Shown piece after piece: positions 38,001-50,000 of a DNA stretch of 64,000 nt (positions are counted from its first letter, which is position 1; each line of letters begins with the position of its first letter). The stretch is taken from assembly GCF_954871325.1 (NCBI RefSeq), contig NC_088777.1, positions 33,395,366-33,459,365 on the forward strand, given 5' to 3'. Source of the DNA: Gordionus sp. m RMFG-2023. Taxonomy: Eukaryota > Nematomorpha > Gordioida > Chordodea > Parachordodidae. The position numbers were made by a program, and so were the translations under genes. The notes under the pieces are model-generated. The model did no database searches. It had not been told where the DNA came from and saw nothing but the letters and a program-made list of their open reading frames with translations.

Positions 38001-41000
38001 CTTATGATGCCTTATTAGCTTAATAACTATGATTAAAAGATTGACTATGGTTGATACATCCCAAAAAATGCTATGGATGCTTTGCATTATTTCAAACACA
38101 TTTTAGGCTATATTCTGTATTAAAATGGTTATATATATATTAGCAACTCTTCCCATTAGTAAACTAGAGAGAACATTCTCTTTTTTAAGAAGAATAACAA
38201 AGCCATGCAGAGGTACCATCCATTTGCTGGGCATGGGCCAGATTTAAAAAAAAAATTTTTTACGACCCGGCCCGGGTTTTTTTTAAAAAAATTTTTATGC
38301 CCGCCAAGGCTTTATAAAATTTTCAGGCCCATCCCGAATTTTTTAAAAATAAATTATATTTATTTTTGATTTTTATAGCTAATAATGGCGATTTCAAATA
38401 TTTGGTATTAAAATATACATCTCGGCCCGGATATTTTTTTTAAAAAAATTTTCAGGCCCAGCCCGGGTGTTTTTTTAAAAAATTAAAGGCCCGGCCCGGG
38501 TATGTTTAAAGAAAATTAAAATACGGTCAGGCTCGGGGGCCAGGCCTGAAGTCTCTGAAAAACATACCTATGAAATACAACTTCTGAAAGTAGTTTGAAT
38601 GATTTAAATCTTTTGAATATTCATAGGCATTTAACGCCAAGTAAGGATAGATAATTGTAAAATTAGTTCAAAACATACAAAATACAATTATTCCTAAGAA
38701 ACTTTTTGCGGTATTAATTTATATTTACAACATTTAAATTTTTTATACTTTATATATTTTAAAGGCTCAAAAAATTCAAATTTCAATTTTCGGTCATTTA
38801 AGTGATTCATATCGTGATTATAGACTTTATATTTTATAATTCACATTTATTTTATAGTTTTTCGATGCCGGTTTATATATATAATTTTTTTATAATTCAC
38901 ATTAATTTAAATTGTGTATTAGAAAAGTTATTAGTTTTAATAAATTTAGGCAGAGTATTTTTAATTAACAATAATATTTCTTAAAAAATTTTATTATCCC
39001 CCCCCAGACCAAATTCCTGCGTACGCGCCTGGTCACAGTTAAAACAATTTTGTTCATCATCAGCTAGAGCATTGAGATGGAAACGTTTATACTAAACCAA
39101 AAAATTAGATGTATGATAGATAATATATTATTTTTTAATTTTTTACTCATTCAAAAGGTTTATATGCTACTTCTAATCAAGCCAGCCAAAAATTTGGAGG
39201 TCAACAGATCGAATCCTCTCTCAACCATCTAGATAATGGTAATGGCAATAATAATTTGGATGAGGACGATAATGAAGGGGGTATAGGTGTGTGGAAAAGC
39301 GTGGAGGCAGCTAAACAGGTTTAGAAAGATAAATAATACTACGAAAATATTGGATAGTGATCTTGTATCTCTCTCATTTTGTAAAATCTGGGGCTCGAAT
39401 TTAAAGCACAAATATTTTTAGTTGCTTTAGGAAGAGATAAATCTTTATTTCGAGTGGGGTGTCTTAAAAAATTACCATATATACTTTATATTGCAATTTA
39501 GTTTTACACTGAACATAATAAAGTTCTTGATCTTTATCTTTAAAATTATTCTATATTTTACTCGTATAATTTTTTTACGTTAAAACTTTTTTTTAAAATT
39601 CATATACCCAAAATAAAAGATATTGGTGCTAGTTTTTAGAAATATAAAAAATTGGCATCTTGTTTCCTGAAAAATTAAAATATATCAATTTTATGTTATT
39701 ATATTTCATATGCTTGGCCTGGCTCAAAATTTTTGAAAAATATTAGGCTCGATTCAGCCCAAACCAAATTTTTTTAAATATGCCTGGCTCAAACCCCACT
39801 TGAGATGGATACAGTATGGGCTTACTTTGCAGATTTCTACTATCAGTATTAATTTATTCTTATAAGTTCCACAATGTAAATTTTTTGTAACAATGTTTTG
39901 AACTAGAATTGTGTAATGAACCTGCTTGTCCATGATAGAATAAAGATTCAATCGCCCAACCACCTATTTGTGTAAAAAAAATTTGTTAATTTAACTCCAT
40001 ACTTATTTTATTTTTACTTAAACTTATAAAATATAATATGCAATATTTTGAAATAAGTAATTTTATTTAAATGTAAACCATCTGCTCATTTTCCAATAAA
40101 TATTTCTAATTTACTCGCTCACTGTTTTATAAAAGTTTTTGCCCTCCCTCTCAGTTATTAAAATTTTAATTCTGCCCATAGTATAGGTGGGCAAAAATTC
40201 GTCCATTGTCGACCCTTAACAAACCTAGTCCACCTTTTTTTTTTATTCCTGTCTACCGTTTCAGCTTTATAAATAAAGTTTTTATTAGATTTACACAAGC
40301 CGTTTTTGAATTAAGGTATATGTAATAGAGCCCAGTATGGTAATTCAGCGGAATTGGACCAGGCTGAACCTGCCTTTTGTATATATATATATAATGATTT
40401 TGTAAATTAACCATTAATACTATAAAATAACTTTTTATAGGAAACCTCCATGTACTGGAACCCAAACCTTATCAACAACATGCAAAGTGGTGAATCACTC
40501 AGTGTATTAGACACCTTACCACCACCCCATTTGAATTCTTTTAATGCTAACAATCATTCTTTCCCTTTTTCTAACTTGACTACCCATACTAATTCCAGTC
40601 TGAGCTCTTCTAATTTAAATAATAATGAAATTAAGAATAATAACCACAGATTCAACTCATTATCAGATGAGTCTGAGATGAATGCTATCCATAATCGGAA
40701 TATGAGTATGACTGGTTGGGGAGACGATAGCCGAAACAATCAATCTACTACTATCCCTTATGACAAATTCAGAAATCCATCCTTAAATCCCTTGATGAAT
40801 AATTTTGGGAATTTACAAGACGATCTCTCAAAGGCACATTTTTTTCCCCAAAATAACAATCCCCACTTAGCACTTCAAAATAACGGTAACCCAGATCAAA
40901 ATAATCTGATTAGCCCTCGAAATTCTGACAGCAGTATGTCGATTCCTCCAAAAAATCTTACCAATAATAACAATGATATTGACGATGGGACAGCCATATG

Positions 41001-44000
41001 GGCCATGAATACAGGTTCAAATAATCCATCGAATACTAATATGTCGGTATTTGGGGAGGAAACCGGTTTCGGAATTTGTGATGGTGTTAATAATCAGGAT
41101 AGTAGCAATTACAATTCCTACCATGCTGGCATGAATAACAAATTTAAAGGTTACTTACAATTTATATTATGATAAGATCCAAACCTTTCAAATTACAAAA
41201 AAAGATAGTCATTATAAATTAATCAATTATCATATTTTAGCATTTACTTCCACCCCTATGAACAAACAATTCAATAGCTCAGTTCCAATTAATAACGGTG
41301 GTGGATCTACCAAATTACTAGAAGGCCAAAAATTACTTCAAGAAGTTTGAATATTTTCTTTTGTTTAAATGAGGACTGGTTAATCTATCGATTGTTCATT
41401 AATTATGGTATTTAAAAGTTATTGAGTTTTGGGTTGTCACTTAATTATTTCATTAATTTATCTATATTTATCATATTTATCATAAAAAAAATTTAACTTA
41501 AAGATCCCCTTTTACAATCCATTTTATCATGCAGTTCAGTTTCAGGAATTTAAGGACTCTTTAATAATTTAGCCTGGTCGATATAATCAACCAAAATATT
41601 TGAAATTTCCTCAAAAAGGTTCAGATTTGCTGGAATTCAATTCTTATAACACCAGCTGCATTTAGAGATGGTCAAGTCTTGGTTTTAGAACAAAATTAGA
41701 CTGGACAGATAAAAGAACGTTTTTGGGAAGACCACGAGTCAATCATAATTTGAGTTTTGGCCTGGACGCCTTTAAAAATTTTATATTTAAATTAAGGCTG
41801 TCTGTAATAATTTACTTCTAGTTTAAGCCTGGATTTCTCTTAAATTTTTAATAATTAAATTAAGGCTGTTTGTGATAATCTACAAATTTTTATCACTGAT
41901 CCTGATCCGATATTCATACAAAATCTATCCTATTAATTTTTAACCATGATATTTTTTGTGCGAAAAAATAACTAACTGTAGCTATAAGCATAACATAATT
42001 AGGTTTTGAAATTTCCATTTTTTATGGCCAAGGCGATATTAAGTACATTATCACGAATGATTAAGTGAATTTTTTTATTACTAAAAAGTTAATCATTTTA
42101 TTTAAAATATAGGTAATGTTTATGGCTGATTACAACTCCTTAAATATTTTAAAAGCGTTTTCTTGTAAAAAAAATTATCTCATTTTTAGTTACTTTTTTA
42201 AATAATTCGATTTCTTTTTTATAATACAATTACAAATAAATATTTTGGTTTTTTAAGTCATTTTTTATAATTAAAAGAAATTATGCATAAATAGAGAATA
42301 TAAATAATCAAAAACAATGTTAATATCGGATTGGACCTGGTCAAATTTAAAAAAAAGTGGTAGTTACCGGTTACAATCCTATATTTTATATCGGCACATC
42401 CCTAATTTAAATCATTTTTGAATTGCATAAATATTTATATTCAAATATCTTATGATAATATTCAATTTATTAACATTTACCTTTTCATCAACTCGACCTC
42501 TGCATGCAAAATATTTAGAAATTTTTATCCAACTGATCCATCTTAAATTTTTTTTTCAAAGATTCTAAGCTATCTGATTTATTATTTATCCGAATTTTTT
42601 TATTGGACTGTTGAAAAAGTACGCTAAAATTAGAAGCGTTAATGGATAAAAAACAATTTTTTAAATATTATTAAAAACAATGTTCGTAAAAATTAGTGAA
42701 ATTTTACAACGACGTTACTTGATACTTTTTTTACAAAAAATCAGGTAAGCAGCGTTACTATCATCAAAAAGTAAAGTATTATTATTTAATGTTTAAGTTA
42801 AATATTTAAAAATATAAAAACGGAAAAAATCAAGTTTTTAAAACAAATTATATCTTATCTCATTTTAATTTTAACTGTAAAGTAACCTTATTTAGTTTCC
42901 TTTTTGAGGAGAGATATCCATAAATATAAGACATTGATGGAAGAAATTAGTGCCTATACTCATTGTCTATATAAGTAAAAACTCTTTTTAGTGAAAATGT
43001 GTCTGATGATTCAGACAAGATCTGCAAAAATTCTTTAAGAATAACTATATTTTTGGAAAACCTTAAACAATTTCTAAATATTAAAGCCTTGTTTATAAAA
43101 TATAATACACCTTTACCTCAGCCCCTATTGAACGGGTCTTACTGATAAGCGATTTTGTTTAGAGAATTGTTAAAAAATATTTACTATTAAAAATTTTAAA
43201 TAAGGAAACAATCTAAGCTACATATTATATAATAACCGGACCAACCAAGTCCGATCTGATCTGACTTGATTAGATTCGGTTTCAAAATATTTGGTAAATA
43301 ATAATATTTTTGTAACAGTTCAATCCATACATTAATTTTATTTTTAATTTGGTATACTACCCAAAACCGAATTACTATATTTTTTCTTATGCGATACAAT
43401 TCAATATTAGGATGAAATATTATATTTATTCTCATAATTATAATATTAAATATACATATGATTGCATTTTAAAAGTATATCAAAAATTATTTTGATTTAT
43501 ATAACATACTAATATGTATGGAAATTTAGAAGATCTTTTTTAGCTCTAATAACGAATTAAAGCTTTCTAGGCATTGTCTCGAACATTGCCTGGCGGTGCT
43601 TAGATACTTCATTTTCCAAACAGTTTTAATTTATCAGAATGTAATTCTTTATTTGCCTTGCGTACCATATTATTGCGAATACTCTAAAGTTCCAATACTA
43701 GACCCGTTGTCACAACTTTTCACCATTCTGTAAAAATCCAATCCTTATATTTCTTTGCCAAATTACTGAGTATTTGAAATTAATTTAAAAAAATTTAAAT
43801 ATGTTTTTGCATTAAAAGCAGATGATCTTATCTTCACTCTGGCGTTAGTTATGACCATTTAAACAATGACTAAACTAATTGAAGATTATTTTTGAATTAA
43901 AATATTTTCCTATAAATCCCATAATTTCGAATTATCCAAAATTATTAAATCAAAATTAATCAACAAATAATTTACCATCATCTTAGTCAAAATATAACTA

Positions 44001-47000
44001 CATATAAAATTTTGCAAATAAGATCTTTAAAATAGACGAAATGTAAAACCGGCGTATTTTGATAATGTGTATACCTTTTTTAACTATATAACACGTATAG
44101 TCTATTTTATTTTTATTATGAGGCATGAATCAGGAATCTGAAATTTATCTTTATTATGATGAAAAGTGATTCCAAAATTCTCATTATTTTGATAAATCTG
44201 TTAATGAAAGTATATATCTAGTTCCTTTAATATGAACAAATAATTGTAAAGCATATATGAAAATGTGCCATTTTAAGATACCGATATATAATATCTTAAA
44301 AATTGCACAAATCTTTTCAATAGCATTTTTATAAATTTGTATTTGTGATTTATGATTGTTGCTAGGTGAAGGTTTTTTAGAGCGATAATAAATCGTAAAT
44401 AAGGTATGCAAAATGCCAGGGACCCGTTATTTATAACGGTTCATTTTGGTTACGATTCAGAATGTAAAAAATTATAATGGTTACGTTTTGGTTACGGTTC
44501 TAAAGAAAAAATATAAAGGTTCGGTTCAGCTAATTATAAAGGTTCATTACGGTTAGAAATTTTTTTTATTGAAGCAACACCATCGTCTAATTTATTTTTA
44601 TTATAAGCATCTTATATAAAAAATATATATATGATTCAAAATAACTCATTTTTAAATATATTATTTGAACATATAAGTAATATATTTTCTAATATAAATG
44701 AATTCCTTTTTGTTCGTTATGACGATAACACTAATTTAAGCCCAGAAAAGGCCCTTTCTTTGCGGGAACCGCCAGTACTATAAGAGCAAGTTATATAATT
44801 CTGGATATTCAAATTATTTCCATTTCTAAAATATAAAAACTGAACCGGTTTAAACAGGTTTGATCTTTTTTATAAGGGTTCTTTTTACTCCTTTAAAAAA
44901 TAATTATAACGGTTATGGTTCAGATATTTATAATGGTTTAACAATTCGTTACAGTTCATTCCGGGTCCAAATCTTATTGTGCTTTTTTGCGATCAGAAAT
45001 CGATAAGTGATCTGCATCGGCCCTAATTTTTCAAGCCTGGCCCGGCCCGAAGTTTATTTTATAAAGTTATGTCTGGCCCGAACCCGAAAATTTGCCGGCC
45101 CAGCCTGAATTTATTTAAATATAGAAATTAATTTTTATAATTACTCAAAATAAACGATATTTGTTATATGGCGCCTACTTTCTATAAATAAAATCACATA
45201 TTTTTATTTTACATGAAAAATTCAACATAAAATTGTTAAATTTAGATATATTTTAAAAAATTTCTAAAAACCGACCCTGCCCGAATTTTCTTAAAAAATA
45301 ACTGGCCTAGAAAAAATTACTCTTAAAACTAACCCTTAAAAAAAATTACTCCGGGCCTACTCTTGCAGATCACTAAAATCGATATCCTGAAAAATAATAT
45401 ATTTTCATATATGTTACAATATTGTTCATATTGAAGGTACCTACTAAATAAATATACACTTTCATTAACATATTTTATAAATATATACTTTCATTAACAC
45501 ATTTTATTAAAATAATGTAAAATTTTGGAATCACTTTTCATCAAAATAAATCATAAGTAGAATTTTTTATTAATAATAAAAACAATTATTTAAAGAAAAC
45601 AACTTAAGAATTTTTTTTCTTTTTTCTTATTAACCATATCGATTTTAAGAGGGCAACAATAACGACGTTACTTTTATTATAAAGTAACATTAAATGAGAC
45701 AACATTACTTTTTATGGTCCGAATGTGACCGAGTTCAAGAAAATGTTTTTCGGAGTTAAACCAAATCGAGTTCAGTCAGATCGGGCTTGGATTGGATTCG
45801 AACTCTACTTTCAGAGACCTGCAGAGGTATCATTTGCATGGCCCGGCCCGGATTTTTTTTTTATAATTTTTTATGACCCGGCCTGGGTTTAAGAATTTTA
45901 GGCTCGGCCCGAATATTTAAAAAAAAATTTTTAGGCACGGCTCGAAATTTTTTATAATTATATTCGACCTGGGATATACAAAAAATTCACCTATTCGGTA
46001 TTTTATCATATTTTTCGGCGAGTATTATCATTTAATAAGCAAGCATAATATTACATATTTTTTTTATATTCTAAACAGATATTTAGTATATTACAAATTG
46101 ATACTATAAAAGTGTAAATAATATTTTGAGAATATACTTAAATCTGTGCGCCGTGTCTCAATCAACGGCGGCGGTTTTTTAAATTTTTTTTTATCGGCGT
46201 TCGGCGGCGGCGCTATATTTATTTTAAATTTTTTCTAATGAATTTAATTTATAAATCAATTTATTTTTTAATGAATTTAATTTATAAATCAATTTATTTT
46301 TTAATGAATTTAATTTATAAATCAATTTATTTTTTAATGAATTTAATTTATAAATCAATTTATTTTTTAATGAATTTAATTTATAAATTAATGTATTACA
46401 TTTTTGGGCGATCTTTTTTAATAAATTGTTTACTTTCCTGTCTCACTCCAATTTAAATTTTTATATTTTCTCATTCTCAGAAATAGACTAAGGAACTGCA
46501 TTTTTACTCAGATCAGAGTCACATCAACAACACATATAAGAAATATTTTATTGATTTTTATTATAATTGAAATAAATTTGGAATGCAAGCAAAATATAAA
46601 GTATGGAATATAATAAGTCAGAATTCAGATTTTGCAAAATTATAATTGTCATGAATAAACAGTATTTTATCAAGATTTGTGGGACAAAAAGAAATCCTTT
46701 TAGCATTGAGTATTAATCCAGCAATGAAAAAAATTCTTAGCTGTGCAGATATACAATGAACCTTCCTAGCTAAATTAGCAAGCATAGGAAGTTCCAGTCG
46801 CTTTTCCTTCCAAAAGATTAATGTGTCCTCTTCTGGGATATTATTTTGGCTGAGCAAAATATGGCATTCTTGTTCTATATTACTAATATTGTTATAATGG
46901 TTACTTGGAAGGGAATGTTTACGAGCTAATTTAGCTATATAAGAGCTTGATGTTTGACAATAATCCTCAACTTGAATTTCACTCTGTGCATTTCTATCAT

Positions 47001-50000
47001 GCTCTAAAAGTTTTAAATGTCGAATTAAAAATTGCAATGATGTCGTAGAATTAGAATTTAAATATTCTGAAACAACTTTAAGATTTTGAAATCTGGGATC
47101 AAGTAATATAATTTTATTAATAAAAATATAAAGTAACTTGAAGTTCAGTAATGGGAGGTCAAGCTTTTTTTTCATATTTTCTTTTAAGCATATAATATCA
47201 GAGCAATCAGATTTATTGATTTGTATATGAGCTTTTATTTCACTGCTAAATAATAACCCTAAGTTTATTGTCTATCCTTTTTGGGAGGAAAGAAATTCCA
47301 CCGACTCGGAATGGATTTAATACTGCCTAAAGCTCATCAATCATCCCATTCATTATTAAAGAGTTTTAAAGATTGTTTTCCTATTTTATTTAGAACATTA
47401 TTTAAGGAATTTTGTTTACACTGAACACTTTCTAGCATAATTAATATGCTATGCCAGCGGGTAGAGCAATTTAATTTTAAGTTTTTGCATTAATTAGATT
47501 GGTTGGTGCAATGCCATTTCTATTATCCGATTCATCAGACATATCAAAAAAAATGGTCATCATGGTATGGATCAGAATTATCAATATCCAAGATATTACC
47601 TGTCTCATAAATTGACTGCAGATATTTACGATGTTCAGCCTCAATTTTACATTCCAAATCTACTCGATATTATAAGGGCTTTTGGTAACTTTTTTTATGC
47701 CATCAACTGTAACCAAATTATGAAGTCCATGCCCTAAGCATAAATGATGCTCAAATTCCCTAATCTGACGCTTCTTTTGACATTGACCCCAGCATCAGTT
47801 ACCATTTGTATTATTTTGGCTTTTAAATGGAACTCTTCTTCAATACTATCAATCTCAGATAATATTGTTTCCCCAGTATGCTTTTGAGTCACTTTCTAGT
47901 TGCTAGGGTAAAATATTTTAAATCAAAATTTTCATCTAAATGATGAAGACTAAATGTGATATAATTTCGACGCTTGAAATGATCGGTCCATAAATCAAAA
48001 GTGATAGAACAAAATTTTGGTCCAGAATCAATCAGATTTAAAACATTGGCCTTTATAGATAAATATACATCTTCTAGTGCACCCCGACTAATGGTTGTCC
48101 TATTTGGCAATTCTGACGAGGAATCAATTCTCTTATATTTCTATTTTTTAGGCAATTTATTTTTTATATAAATTATAAACCTTTAGAAAATCTGTTATTC
48201 CTTTATTGTTTATAGAATCAAATGGCATTAAATTTAAGCAGCACATCAAAACATCTATTAGATTTCATATTTATTTTTAACATTAAAGATATTTAAAAAA
48301 CATCAAAATAATTAGAGCTGGAATGAAACAAATTATAAATTAGATTTAGTTTTAACTTTCAAAATAAAGCTTTACATAATTAATTTAATAAATTATATAT
48401 TAAGTTTATACTTTAAAATGATATTTAAAAACAAAATAATTAGAGCTGGAATGAAACAAATTATAAATTTGATTTAGTATAACTTTTTAAAACAGAAGTT
48501 TTAAATAATTTTTTAATAAATTATATATTAAGTAATAATTTAAAAAGATATTTAAAAAACATCAAAATAATTAGAGCTGGAATGAAACAAATTATAAATT
48601 TGATTTAATTTTAATTTTCAAAATAAAGTTTTACATAATTAATTTAATAAATTATATATTAAGTTTATGCTATGCATTAAAATGACATTTAAAAAACATA
48701 ATAATTATAGTTGGAATTTAACAAATTATGAATTTGATTTAGTAGTAACTTTCAAAATAAAGTTTTACATAATTAATTTAATAAATTATATATTAAGTTT
48801 ATATATTAAAACTCAAAATAGAGCTGGCAATAAATAAACTAAAAATTTAGTTGTTTTGAACTTTCAAAATAAAGCTTAATAAAATTAATTTAACAAACCA
48901 GTTAAAAATTTTAAATGAATAATAATAAACAATAATACTAACCTAAGAGCCATTTTGCTGCATCTTGGTGTTGGCTTTATAAAACATTTTTAGACTTTGA
49001 ATGGATTTATTTATAAAATATATATAAATATAACTCTAAAAAAAATTACTGTGAAAATGAATTATATTTATTCGAATCTTCCTCATCTTTTTTCGCCAAT
49101 TTTAAACAAGGTTCACAAAACAAGCATTATTGTGCTTTTCTTATTTTCATTCTTCAAAATAAGATTTCCAAAGTATCTCCAGACATAACTTGATTTATTA
49201 TTAGTAGAGAGAGTTGTTATTTCATAATTGTATAAAGGGTGGTTTAAAACGTGGAAGTCCACAAAAATAATTAATATGAATTGTTTGTGGAAATCAAATA
49301 TGATGTATGAATGAATGTAAATGATATACTTATTCTATTATAGAATACAATTCATATTTTAATTTTTTTAATTTTAGTATTCAAATTAAAATTATAATAA
49401 TTTAATATATAAATATAATTAATATGCTTTCTAAAAATTACACACGCCGCGCCGTCGCCATAATAAAAATCGGTGGCGGCCGGCTCGCGCGAGCTTTTCC
49501 GGCGTGAATACCGGTCTAAATATACTATATTGTATTTATAAAAATAACAAATTAATAAAAATATAACATATATTATATAATAATTTGCGTATTTTTTCAT
49601 GGCAGAAAAACTATAATTATATTATGTAATAGATACTATGAGTGTTAGTTAACATTCACCCAACATTATATTAAAACTATATATAATCATAACCACATCT
49701 AATTGACGAATATAATAATTCATGTTGTATAAATTTTTAAAAAAAATTTTCATGGCCGGGCCTGCAGGTCTCTGAAATATTATATATATAAACGAAAATA
49801 AATTAAGTTAACTTTTATTACCAAAGTTTTATTAAAATACAAAAATCGAACTAGATGGAAGCATATTTAGACCGGTCTTTATATTTTAAGATAATTTTAT
49901 TGTTATTTCTATGTCTTCATTATATTTATTCCATTAAGTTCCTCCTTATTAACCACTATGTTAAAAAAGGATATAGATCTTATTTAGAAGCTAAATTAAT

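Larger units (their letters stand above)
36907..39031 (+). mobile_element. hAT transposon (THAP0/52-kDa-repressor-like type) with perfect TSD
   Basis: Ends are 'CAGGCGCGTACGCAG' and its exact inverse 'CTGCGTACGCGCCTG', each followed inward by a poly-C/G tract. The flanks are identical octamers GTCACAGT. The plus strand keeps 'MELEEPIINAITEISQWLER' (about 37,290), 'QAHRQNINIGSVEEYYKTNV' (about 37,620), 'SYDALLA', and the hATC motif 'PISKLERTFSFLRRITKPC' (about 38,150), which resumes near 38,560 with 'TTSESSLNDLNLLNIHRHL'. Two GC-rich MITEs are nested in it. It has several breaks and is not coding. Confidence 0.93.
42690..45800 (+). mobile_element. composite hAT relic region, intron 7
   Basis: The outer parts carry 'ACGACGTTACTT' / 'GTAACATT' words typical of one hAT subgroup (near 42,710 and 45,660). 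An inverted pair 'CCAAGTCCGATCTGATCTGA' (43,250) and 'TCAGTCAGATCGGGCTTGG' (45,775) lies within. At about 42,990-43,180 the plus strand encodes 'FLENLKQFLNIKALFIKYNT' then 'PLP', a hAT C-terminal segment (..FIKYNTPLPSSAPVER..). Two shorter elements lie inside. The exact nesting is not resolved. Confidence 0.55.
46150..49515 (-). mobile_element. hAT transposon relic, intron 7
   Basis: The minus strand encodes an N-terminal block at 48,110-47,889 ('FCSITFDLWTDHFKRRNYIT', 'LDENFDLKYFTLATRK') and a long C-terminal block at 47,175-46,618 ('EDTLIFWKEKRLELPMLANL', 'ARKVHCISAQLRIFFIAGLI', 'FCPTNLDKILFIHDNY'), the hATC domain. Between them 'VTDAGVNVKR'-like and 'LGHGLHNLV'-like pieces survive in shifted frames. 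The usual 'SSA..ER.FS' is altered to 'SAQLRIFF'. Ends are CG-rich ('GTGCGCCG', 'GGCGGCGG' on the left; 'CGCCGCGCCGTCGCC' on the right) and only loosely inverted. Confidence 0.85.

Noticed and set aside
42900-42975. possible host exon 'RDIHKYKTLMEEISAY'
   Set aside because: It lies directly upstream of a hAT C-terminal fragment in the same strand and is better explained as part of that relic.
45780-45830. tRNA-like B-box word GTTCGAATCC on the minus strand
   Set aside because: No matching A box or cloverleaf stems; the word belongs to the inverted end of a hAT-like element.
46238-46456. ORF of repeated MNLIYKSIYFL
   Set aside because: Pure by-product of the 33-bp minisatellite inside a hAT relic.
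45811-49775. one large element bounded by CAGAGACCTGCAG and its inverse
   Set aside because: Flanking octamers differ and two separate MITE fragments flank an unrelated hAT, so the pairing is probably fortuitous.
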